Assembly: GCA_017619795.1 (NCBI GenBank)
Contig: JAFZRP010000120.1
Coordinates: 1-33,383, forward strand
Source of the DNA: Treponema sp.
Lineage (GTDB): Bacteria > Spirochaetota > Spirochaetia > Treponematales > Treponemataceae
Length of the DNA: 33,383 nucleotides
Direction of reading: 5' to 3'
Below the pieces are notes generated by a model. The model had not been told where the DNA came from. It saw only the letters and a program-made list of their open reading frames with translations, and searched no databases. Positions 10,183 to 16,525 of this stretch are shown here, piece after piece (positions within the stretch are counted from its first letter, which is position 1; each line of letters starts with the position of its first letter). The position numbers and the translations under genes are program-made.

Positions 10183-11838
10183 TTACCTGTCTAAATCCCA
10201 TTGATTGTCAATTTGTTTCTGGCGAATGGCGTGAGTTTGTTGTATCTGACGCTTCTGTTCGAGTTGATAATCCAATTGTCCATTATGGAGTTTTTGATTA
10301 TAGTTGGAAAACGTTTCACAATTATTCCTATCCATTTCATCTGCAAGCTGCCTAAAATCTTGAGATTGCTTAGTCCAAAAATTCTTAAAGGCTGCTTTAT
10401 ACCAGTTCAATTCTGTCGTAATTGCAGTTACAATTTTTTTGACATTGGTAACAAACTTATTGAAGCGTGTTGAAAAATCTTCGAATCGATTATTTCGAAA
10501 AGAAGAAACTTCGGAATCAATACAAAGATTATTTTTTTCAACTTCCTTACAAATCTGATTGTAATCCTTTACCTTTAAGCTGGATGTTTCAAATAGACCT
10601 TTATCGCGTTCAAAATCATTCTGCTTTCTCTGAAGTTCTTTTTCTTTCAAAAGATTTTGTTCTTGAGTTTTGCAGATTTCCTGATTTTTTTCCTCCAGCT
10701 CTTTATTCTCTTTTATAATCTGCTTTTCTCGTTCTGCCAGTTCAGCTTCTTTTTTAGTATTGTTCTCTCTTTGAAAGTCATTGTTTGATTCTTTAATATC
10801 AGTCATTGTTTCACGAGATCTGATATCCTTTTCCTGTTTCTCGAGTTTTGACTTCATTAGAATCAACTCTTCATCCTGCTGATTTAGAAGCTTTTCTTTC
10901 GAATCTAACTCTTCCTTTTTTGCAGCATTTTTTCGAATTTCTTCATTAAGAAAAAGAACATTCTGATTGTAAAACTCAATATCTGCACTAAGTTCCTTGG
11001 TTTCTTTCTCAATCTGCTGCTCTTTTTCTAAAAGATTTTTTTCCTTTTTCTGATTCTCTTTCATCTGCTGATAAACTGGTTTTTGCTGGTGAGAATGTTT
11101 TTCACCTGGAGTACGATCAATTTTTATACCACGTTGCTCTGCAAAATCTTGTAAATCATGTCGAACAGATTCCTCAAATTGTTGTTGTGCAGTTCCTTTT
11201 CCTTTAGCGGTAACAAAGCCCATCTCTGCTAATGCACCACTCATGGAAGATTGCAACTCCATTCCAGTTTTAAGTGATTTTCCACGATGTGCTATAAACA
11301 CATAGTCAAGATGGACATGTACTGGACTGTATACTTTCTTACCTGTTTCTTCATCAATTGAGAATTCATCATTATGAAGGTAAATCCCGATTGGAACAAT
11401 ATTAGGATATTTTTCTATAAGAAAGGTACAAAAATCTTTTAAGACTTCTGAAGCTAATTCATCATCAGGTCTGTTATCGCGATTTCCCAGTTGTATGACC
11501 ATTTCATAGGCGCTTTTACGGCTTCCATCAGCTTTGATATTTTTATGTTTTCCCTGTCGCTTATCATTCAGAATTGTTTCTAAATAATTTGAAATTTGAC
11601 GATCTTTTCTCTTTTGCTTTGCATTATATTTTTTTACGGCTTCTCCAAATATCTGCTCATAACATTGCTCTATTGTACCACAATCAAGAATTGTTTCATG
11701 TGGACGCGTAGGATCAATGTGTTTTTCTGCACTCACAATTCTTGGATCACGTAAATTGTGAAAACGCTGAATCATAGGTCTACAATGGCACATTGCCTTG
11801 TAGCCCATGAAATCTAAAGTCATATCATTATTTTCCAT
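10183..11838 (-). CDS. MobV/Pre-family plasmid relaxase
   Basis: A 551-residue mobilization protein. The N-terminal half carries the relaxase signature: conserved Arg/Asn-rich start segments and the metal-binding H-x-H in PVHVHLDYVF (about residues 172-178), the third motif of Mob_Pre/MobV enzymes. An invariant-looking KGKGTAQQQFE helix follows. From about residue 255 to 460 there is a very long charged coiled coil rich in Glu, Lys and Gln, then a short helical tail. MobV relaxases nick the transfer origin and pilot one strand during conjugal mobilization by another element. No type IV secretion genes are seen, so the element would be mobilizable rather than self-transmissible. The gene begins 12 bases after the ParB-like gene. 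The ribosome binding site is weak; an ATG five codons in is an alternative. Confidence 0.88.
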   Translation of the reverse strand: MENNDMTLDFMGYKAMCHCRPMIQRFHNLRDPRIVSAEKHIDPTRPHETILDCGTIEQCYEQIFGEAVKKYNAKQKRKDRQISNYLETILNDKRQGKHKNIKADGSRKSAYEMVIQLGNRDNRPDDELASEVLKDFCTFLIEKYPNIVPIGIYLHNDEFSIDEETGKKVYSPVHVHLDYVFIAHRGKSLKTGMELQSSMSGALAEMGFVTAKGKGTAQQQFEESVRHDLQDFAEQRGIKIDRTPGEKHSHQQKPVYQQMKENQKKEKNLLEKEQQIEKETKELSADIEFYNQNVLFLNEEIRKNAAKKEELDSKEKLLNQQDEELILMKSKLEKQEKDIRSRETMTDIKESNNDFQRENNTKKEAELAEREKQIIKENKELEEKNQEICKTQEQNLLKEKELQRKQNDFERDKGLFETSSLKVKDYNQICKEVEKNNLCIDSEVSSFRNNRFEDFSTRFNKFVTNVKKIVTAITTELNWYKAAFKNFWTKQSQDFRQLADEMDRNNCETFSNYNQKLHNGQLDYQLEQKRQIQQTHAIRQKQIDNQWDLDR

Positions 11839-11850
11839 GAGCTACTTCTG

Positions 11851-12582
11851 TTACAATGCTGCTAGAATTTCTTCTGCGGTTTTACCGTTTGCAAGCTCGT
11901 CTAAAGCAAACCTTACACCCTTGCTGAACTCAACCTTATTGATATTTTCTGGTTTTTGTTCTTTTGGTTTTTCTGATTGTTTCAGTTTTGCATAGGCCTG
12001 ATTAATTGTGATTTCACCAGAAGTGATTTTTTCTACGATTTGAGAATCTGCTTTTTTCGATAGCTCTCTCATTTTCTGGATTTGTCTCTCGCTTTTCTTT
12101 AGCTGCTCAGCAAGTTTTGTGTCTGTAAAATCATCAGTGGATTTTCCATCACGTTTTGCAGCAGATTTTAGTTCTTCGAGTCGTTGAAAAGCAGAATATA
12201 TTTGACTATCATTTAGATTCCTTCTGTCTAGCTGGAGATGGAGCTCGTATCTAAGCGCTTCATCCTTATCTAGAAAATCTTTTACAACAACGGGAACGAT
12301 AGTAATTCCTGCTTTCTGACAACCCAAGTATCTGCTATTTCCATCTAAAATAGAAAAATCTTTAGTCACGATAATCGGCTGAGATTTATCAAAACCGTGA
12401 ACTTTCATATCTTCTGCAATACGTTCAACTTTTTCCGGTTCCTGTGCAAATAATTCTTTGAAATCTTTGTCGAACTTCAACTTTGAGATTTCAACCATTT
12501 GTATACATTCAGAGTCAAACATATTCTGAATGATATGTTTTTCTTTTTTGATAGGGCTGTTTAATTTCTTTTTAAAAATCAT
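11851..12582 (-). CDS. ParB-like partition/DNA-binding protein
   Basis: A 243-residue protein with a ParB/Srx-type N-terminal domain: VEISKLKFDKDF opening, IIVTKDFSILDGNSRYLGC box (about residues 68-85, with the G-x-x-R motif as GNSRY) and IPVV-type strand, followed by a helical region with a helix-turn-helix-like segment (TKLAEQLKKSERQIQKM, about 150-166). No ParA partner is visible nearby, which is common for plasmid and ICE ParB-like proteins. GAGGAAC precedes the ATG at 12582. It is first in a run with the relaxase and the zinc-finger gene and lies directly beside the iteron region, so a role in maintenance or copy control is likely by context. Confidence 0.85.
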   Translation of the reverse strand: MIFKKKLNSPIKKEKHIIQNMFDSECIQMVEISKLKFDKDFKELFAQEPEKVERIAEDMKVHGFDKSQPIIVTKDFSILDGNSRYLGCQKAGITIVPVVVKDFLDKDEALRYELHLQLDRRNLNDSQIYSAFQRLEELKSAAKRDGKSTDDFTDTKLAEQLKKSERQIQKMRELSKKADSQIVEKITSGEITINQAYAKLKQSEKPKEQKPENINKVEFSKGVRFALDELANGKTAEEILAAL

Positions 12583-12609
12583 TTGTGTTCCTCATATTAT
12601 TTTTTTGAG

Positions 12610-12788
12610 TTATCCACAATTTTTAGGTCTATCATTTCTATTTATTTTAAATATATATTAATAATATTGGGTTAAGTTTTTTTACCTGTTATGTTTAAAA
12701 AACTTTACCTCTTGTGTATTAATATTTTACCTGTTGTTTATTTTTTTGAATAAATAACAGGTAAAGAAATTTTACCTGTTGTGGATAA
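12610..12788. other. Iteron array with two DnaA boxes: probable plasmid-type replication origin
   Basis: Five copies of a TTTACCTGTT-type repeat occur in an AT-rich intergenic region: 12681-12693, 12704-12716 (one change, CTCTTGTG), 12726-12738, 12771-12783, and one inverted at 12754-12765. Two perfect TTATCCACA DnaA boxes flank the set, at 12610-12618 (plus) and 12780-12788 (minus), the second overlapping the last iteron. Iterons plus DnaA boxes plus an AT-rich stretch (12640-12670) are the classical parts of a theta-type plasmid origin. A sixth core, TTTACCT, lies at 13170-13176 directly before the winged-helix gene. Confidence 0.8.
12726..12765. repeat. Inverted iteron pair
   Basis: TTTACCTGTT (12726-12735) and its complement AACAGGTAAA (12756-12765) face each other; inside them TTTATT and AATAAA also pair, with one mismatched position between the two stems. 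This palindrome is the sort of operator at which a replication initiator dimer can repress its own gene or handcuff origins. Confidence 0.75.
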
Positions 12789-12795
12789 CATCCAG

Positions 12796-13167
12796 CTACT
12801 TTGTAGAACTAAGAAGTTTCTTTTGTTCTGACGGTTCTAATCGAGAAAAGATTGTCCAATATTCACAGTAATGTCTGGCTTGATTCAATCTTGTGTAATG
12901 AATTACTCGTTTTCCGATTAAACCGTTATCGATTAAGTACTTAAGCACCTTCATAACAGTTGGTTTTGATTTTCCTGTCCAAAAGGCTAGATATCTTAAG
13001 CTTCCTCTAAAAACACTTTCTCCATCTTTTGAAAAAGAATGTATTGTTGCGTATACCAGAAGATAATCGCCTTGCAAAAAGTACAATCTAACCATCCAGT
13101 CCTGAATTGTTATGCTTCCACCATATTTAGGTACACCAGAAGGTTTCTTAATCATTTTCTTGTCCAA
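12796..13167 (-). CDS. Winged-helix protein, candidate replication initiator or regulator
   Basis: A 123-residue basic protein with a winged-helix appearance: a helix-turn-helix segment with LAFWTGKSKPTVMKVLKYLIDNGLI (about residues 62-86) followed by strands KRVIHYTRL. The profile resembles small phage and plasmid helix-turn-helix replication-associated proteins, but I cannot name a family. TTG at 13165-13167 with AGG six bases upstream is taken as the start; an ATG four codons in is the alternative. Immediately after its stop (12796) lie the DnaA box and iterons, and an iteron core overlaps its own ribosome binding site, so binding to those repeats and autoregulation are reasonable predictions. 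Confidence 0.75.
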   Translation of the reverse strand: MDKKMIKKPSGVPKYGGSITIQDWMVRLYFLQGDYLLVYATIHSFSKDGESVFRGSLRYLAFWTGKSKPTVMKVLKYLIDNGLIGKRVIHYTRLNQARHYCEYWTIFSRLEPSEQKKLLSSTK

Positions 13168-13169
13168 GC

Positions 13170-13176
13170 TTTACCT
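13170..13176. promoter_or_regulatory. Isolated iteron core before the winged-helix gene
   Basis: TTTACCT, identical to the core of the array at 12681-12783, overlaps the ribosome binding site region of the winged-helix gene (start 13167). Seven bases alone could be chance, but the position suits an autoregulatory operator. Confidence 0.35.
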
Positions 13177-13369
13177 ATAAATAAATGCTATTCATTTCTT
13201 TAGGAACAGCATTTTTTGCATTTTTATTACAATTTCTGCGTTCTGTAGTTGTGATTGAATATGTACATATTCGCCCATCGTGATAATGACAAGAAATAAC
13301 AATTTCCCCGTAATAAATGCCTTTTCGTCGGATATCTTCTTTTATTTCGTTGAATATTTCTTCATTCAT
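13175..13369 (-). CDS. Small unknown protein coupled to the excisionase-like gene
   Basis: A 64-residue protein with no recognised domain; it has an acidic, helical N-terminus, a central HYHDGRICTYS strand pair and a basic Asn/Lys-rich tail. The frame is open further upstream, but GAGG at good spacing and overlap with the preceding stop favour ATG at 13367-13369; it overlaps the excisionase-like gene by 8 bases. The following winged-helix gene begins seven bases after its stop, so all three probably share a transcript. Confidence 0.55.
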   Translation of the reverse strand: MNEEIFNEIKEDIRRKGIYYGEIVISCHYHDGRICTYSITTTERRNCNKNAKNAVPKEMNSIYL

Positions 13370-13589
13370 TTTGAGCCTCAATTCGATGAGAAAGTATAAA
13401 ATCCATGACATCAGACTTTAAGAAAAAAGTATGACGTCCTATTTTAATTCTTGGAATTGAAGCATACGTATCCAAAGCGTCTATGCTTGATAAACCGCAA
13501 TGAAATAGGGTTGCCAAATCTGTGCGTGATAGAAGCAAGTCATTATTAATTTGAGATGTGTTTTTTGTTTTTTGTGTAGAAGAAACCAT
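13362..13589 (-). CDS. Excisionase-like helix-turn-helix protein
   Basis: A 75-residue protein of the MerR/excisionase type. LLSRTDLATLFHCGLSSI (about residues 19-36) is the helix-turn-helix, followed by IPRIKIGRHTFFLKSDVMDFI, the wing typical of plasmid and ICE excisionases (IPxxKIGRxxxFxxxDV). A longer frame reaches 13652, but AAGGAGA just upstream of ATG 13587-13589 fixes the start. In family terms it would bend DNA at the attachment site and bias the integrase at 14914-16254 towards excision, or act as a transcriptional regulator of the element. Confidence 0.8.
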   Translation of the reverse strand: MVSSTQKTKNTSQINNDLLLSRTDLATLFHCGLSSIDALDTYASIPRIKIGRHTFFLKSDVMDFILSHRIEAQNE

Positions 13590-13620
13590 CAATGTCTCCT
13601 TTTTAGTTGTAAGTCTTAAC

Positions 13621-13667
13621 AGGCATGTAAGCCTAACAACAGAATTGAACAAGGTTCAACGAACCTT
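13621..13667. promoter_or_regulatory. Palindromes upstream of the excisionase-like gene
   Basis: AGGC/GCCT (13621-13634) and the perfect 7-bp inverted repeat AAGGTTC/GAACCTT with a 3-base centre (13651-13667) lie 30-80 bases upstream of the excisionase start. They are probable operators in the promoter region of the maintenance operon; the binding protein is unknown. Confidence 0.45.
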
Positions 13668-13720
13668 TATCAAACGTCTGATGGTTATAAGATAAAGCTA
13701 ATTGGCTTTAAATGAATCTA

Positions 13721-13748
13721 GGGAACTAGAATAAAAAAACTAGTTCCC
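13721..13748. terminator. Hairpin downstream of the membrane-protein gene
   Basis: Perfect 9-bp arms GGGAACTAG (13721-13729) and CTAGTTCCC (13740-13748) enclose a 10-base A-rich loop. It lies after the stop of the gene at 13776-14753, reading minus, and upstream of the excisionase promoter region. A terminator is likely, though the T tract follows poorly; it could also be an operator. Confidence 0.5.
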
Positions 13749-13775
13749 CACAATTTTATTGATTTTTTTTATGTC

Positions 13776-14753
13776 TTAAACGAAAAGTGTTAAAAATTTC
13801 TGAAATTTTTTTCCTTCTAGATGCTTATATTCTCCAGTTTTTAAATTTTTTTTAAAAGTTTCATCCAAAAACTCAGATCTTCTGTTTTTTGCAATATCAA
13901 AAATAATTACATGGTTTATTAATTGCCAGTCAAATCTTTCATTTCTAAATTTTTCGTTTCGATTAATCTTTAAATACTGAATCATAAAATGATTGTATTT
14001 AGAGTTTACTATATTATTTTCATCAATAATGTTCTCTTTTATACAGATATCTAAAAAATTTTCCGGTACAGAAAACATGTTTTTGAATTTCTCATATGAG
14101 TCTTCAAAGGAGTCATCTTTATATGGATCTTGAGATACTTTAAGAAGTATTACTAATTCTTCTAGTATTTTTTGAAGTTCAATTAAACATAGTTCTGAAT
14201 TAATTCTGAGAATATTAAGATAAAAACTCTTTGATCTTCCTCGAAATGTTCTATAAAGTATGTAGGAAATAGATACTTCTAAAAAGTTTAAAATCGCGAT
14301 ATCAAAAAAAATATGATTAAAATTCCATGCCATTAAAAAGACTGGAATTGTAAATAAACCTATTATAAAAAAATTATATATTTTGTTTTCAGTAGCCAAA
14401 TCTTTTAAATTTACATATTTAGAAAACTTTAAAAACATTTGTCTTTTAGATTTTATATTAATCGAAAGAGGCGTATCAACTTCAATAGACTCTATAAGAT
14501 CTTTGAACAATGGTTGATTATGCAGTAATTTACTTTGTACTTTTATTTTTTTAGATTCTGGTAATACATGTTTAATTAAAAACTCTTCATAAACTGAAAA
14601 ATCCTGAATTTCTAGTGAAGCTATATTTTCCTCTAACTTTTGGGTATTATGGCATTTTATTTTTAGCATTAATAATAAAAGCTCATACTTATTAATATAT
14701 TCACTTTTTTTCTCCTGATTTATAAATCTATTTTTCCATTTAAATTCTTTCAT
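13776..14753 (-). CDS. Unknown membrane protein of the element
   Basis: A 325-residue protein, strongly AT-rich, with no recognised domain. Two adjacent hydrophobic segments (FFIIGLFTIPVFLMAW and DIAILNFLEVSISYILY, about residues 128-167) form a probable transmembrane hairpin; both flanking regions are helical, charged and probably cytoplasmic. GGAGG lies eight bases before the ATG at 14751-14753. It sits alone between the excisionase cluster and the integrase, the usual cargo position. A soluble-membrane-soluble layout is compatible with an effector of an abortive defence system or with a surface-exclusion function, but nothing in the sequence decides this. Confidence 0.75.
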   Translation of the reverse strand: MKEFKWKNRFINQEKKSEYINKYELLLLMLKIKCHNTQKLEENIASLEIQDFSVYEEFLIKHVLPESKKIKVQSKLLHNQPLFKDLIESIEVDTPLSINIKSKRQMFLKFSKYVNLKDLATENKIYNFFIIGLFTIPVFLMAWNFNHIFFDIAILNFLEVSISYILYRTFRGRSKSFYLNILRINSELCLIELQKILEELVILLKVSQDPYKDDSFEDSYEKFKNMFSVPENFLDICIKENIIDENNIVNSKYNHFMIQYLKINRNEKFRNERFDWQLINHVIIFDIAKNRRSEFLDETFKKNLKTGEYKHLEGKKFQKFLTLFV

Positions 14754-14913
14754 ATAAATCCTCCATGTATAAATTTTACTATAGAAATCATGATTTGTAA
14801 TTAAAACACTATCTTAAAAATTCAGATACACCATTAACCATTGTGATTTTTGTATTCTTGTCTTTGTCATTTGCTTTTACTGTTTTCTTTGTAAACAATC
14901 CTATTTTTCCCCC

Positions 14914-16254
14914 TTATGCAATTTGCTCTGTACAATCTATAGTTTCAGCTTCAACATCTATAATGTTTTCTGCTTTCTTTAAAATTGGCAGGAAAATCTG
15001 CTCCTGTGCTTTTTCCAAAGTTTCCAATGCGTGTTCTGTTTCAAGGTGTTCAGCGTAATGGTCGAGCATAAATTCTGTCTTATGTCCCGAACCGGTCATA
15101 ACAACTCGCTTATCAGAAATTAAATCACAAACACGGCTGCACCATAAATGTCGCCATGCATGAAAACAGATTTCTTTTGGATTCGAATATCCGATTTTTT
15201 TCAATGCTCTATGAAGATATTTGAGCCAATTTTTGGGATCTGTAGGATGTTCGGGATTCAAACCATAGAAAACGAAACCTTTTATTCCTTCATTATGCGG
15301 ATTCATATTTGCTTGTATCAATAGCATATCGCGAAGTTGTGATGGAATTTTGATTTCTCGACATTCATTTGTCTTTGTCTCTTTTAAGCCTTCAAATTTT
15401 GACCATGAGTGTCTGATATAAATTCTATCAGATCCAATATCCTCAAGTCTGAGTGCCGCAATTTCTCCCTGCCTCATTCCAGTATAAAATGCGAGCATAT
15501 TCGCAAGGCGGGCAGAATCATTTTCCCACTCAGTACAGAAAACAGCCAAGGCTTGTTCCAAAGTGAGTACTTCGCGCTTTTTGGATTTTGCAGTACATTT
15601 GAGAATTCCATCATAACAATTGTTATTTGTGAGCCCATGAAAATAAGCCCATTTCATCGGAATTGTTAATGCATTTACAATAGAGTTAATTGTTTTTGGT
15701 GCAAGTTTAGAAACTGTTTCATCCGTGAAAATCTTATAAACATCATCACGAGTAATTTCACCAACAGCTTTTCCAGCGAGAAGGGGATACCAATAAGTTT
15801 TTATTCTGGTTAGTTGACCAAGGCAATAATCCCGATGGATAGATTGACCTCGAAGTTGCTTTTCATGGATATATGGCGATTTATCAAAATTCCAAAACTC
15901 TTCAAGGTATTCTTCAATCGGTTTGCTTTGTGGAGTATTTGCAATAACAAAAGATTGAATTAATTTTCGTTCTTGCAGAGTCGTAACAATCTTTAGAACT
16001 TCATCTTGAGAAAAATCGTAATTTTGCAGATTGTTAAAAAAAGAGATTTTATCAACGTTAGTTTTCCTGTTTTCTTTTCCGTTTATTCTTGTAGGAATAT
16101 TTCCATTGACAATCCAACCCATCACGACCTTTTCAGCTTCGGTACGGTTTCTGCAACCAGTACTTTTCTTGTTTGCGTGAGTTCCATCAGGCAGAAGAAT
16201 TTCTGCATAGTAGATACCATTTGATGTCTTATAAATTAAATAGGGCTTAGCCAT
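14914..16254 (-). CDS. Tyrosine recombinase integrase of the element
   Basis: A 446-residue integrase with an N-terminal AP2-like arm-binding domain (about residues 1-45), a SAM-like core-binding domain (about 105-215) and a catalytic domain: Arg in TGMRQGE (about 260), the Lys strand region KTNECREIKI, HAWRH (about 365), GHKTEF (about 390) and the Tyr nucleophile in LDHYAEH (about 398). The frame can start at GTG 16263, but AAAGGTGG is placed for ATG 16252-16254. It ends 137 bases from the tRNA-Met 3' end, the standard position for an enzyme integrating into a tRNA gene. The leader is strongly structured (see the entry for 16241-16336). Confidence 0.95.
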   Translation of the reverse strand: MAKPYLIYKTSNGIYYAEILLPDGTHANKKSTGCRNRTEAEKVVMGWIVNGNIPTRINGKENRKTNVDKISFFNNLQNYDFSQDEVLKIVTTLQERKLIQSFVIANTPQSKPIEEYLEEFWNFDKSPYIHEKQLRGQSIHRDYCLGQLTRIKTYWYPLLAGKAVGEITRDDVYKIFTDETVSKLAPKTINSIVNALTIPMKWAYFHGLTNNNCYDGILKCTAKSKKREVLTLEQALAVFCTEWENDSARLANMLAFYTGMRQGEIAALRLEDIGSDRIYIRHSWSKFEGLKETKTNECREIKIPSQLRDMLLIQANMNPHNEGIKGFVFYGLNPEHPTDPKNWLKYLHRALKKIGYSNPKEICFHAWRHLWCSRVCDLISDKRVVMTGSGHKTEFMLDHYAEHLETEHALETLEKAQEQIFLPILKKAENIIDVEAETIDCTEQIA

Positions 16255-16336
16255 GAACACCACCTTTCAGACTTGAAAGTCTGTTTACGTAAAATCATTA
16301 CGTAAAAACTAGTGAAATGTCTCACGCTAAGCCCTA
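16241..16336 (-). promoter_or_regulatory. Structured leader over the integrase start
   Basis: An 11-bp perfect inverted repeat, TAGGGCTTAGC at 16241-16251 (codons 2-5 of the integrase) and its complement at 16326-16336, encloses two further perfect hairpins: TTTACGTAA/TTACGTAAA (16284-16306, 9 bp, 5-base loop) and CAGACT/AGTCTG (16268-16283). In the mRNA the outer helix would start right after the ATG and enclose the ribosome binding site. The same segments could instead be recombinase arm sites, since TTACGTAA is itself a palindrome repeated 13 bases apart. Confidence 0.6.
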
Positions 16337-16357
16337 CCTTATTGGGTTTAGTAGTGT

Positions 16358-16394
16358 GCTATCTCTATATAACATATAGATTTAGCAAGATAGC
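16358..16394. other. Inverted repeat spanning the tRNA 3' end: candidate attachment-site core
   Basis: GCTATCT (16358-16364) and AGATAGC (16388-16394) are perfect inverted arms; inside, CTATAT/ATATAG (16365-16379) forms another hairpin. The right arm includes the last four bases of the tRNA gene. Inverted core arms around a tRNA 3' end, next to an integrase, are expected for an attL or attR site. The partner direct repeat was not found within the window. As RNA this could also act as the tRNA processing or termination stem. Confidence 0.45.
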
Positions 16395-16463
16395 GGAGGG
16401 TGGACTCGAACCACCGACCTTCAGGTTATGAGCCTGACGAGCTGCCAACTGCTCTACCCCGCG
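16391..16463 (-). tRNA. tRNA-Met (CAU), initiator type
   Basis: A 73-base cloverleaf on the minus strand: acceptor CGCGGGG pairing with CTCCGC, D arm GAGC/GCTC, anticodon stem TCAGG/CCTGA with loop CTCATAA (anticodon CAU), and T arm GTGG-TTCGAGT-CCAC. The unpaired C1.T72 position and the A11-T24 pair in the D stem are initiator features. The anticodon stem has only two consecutive G-C pairs rather than the classical three. CCA is not encoded (the next bases are TCT). The mobile element lies against its 3' end. Confidence 0.93.
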
Positions 16464-16525
16464 GCGTAATGTGGAGGTATTATATTTGTATTGAAAAAAA
16501 ATGTCAAGTATGCGACAAGAGTTTT

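Noticed and set aside
12681..12783. Iterons as a CRISPR array
   Set aside because: The repeats are about 13 bases, one is inverted, spacers are too short and uneven, and no cas genes are present.
14754..14913. Possible small gene between the membrane protein and the integrase
   Set aside because: Only plus-strand frames without a ribosome binding site are present; the stretch is best read as the promoter region of the membrane-protein gene.
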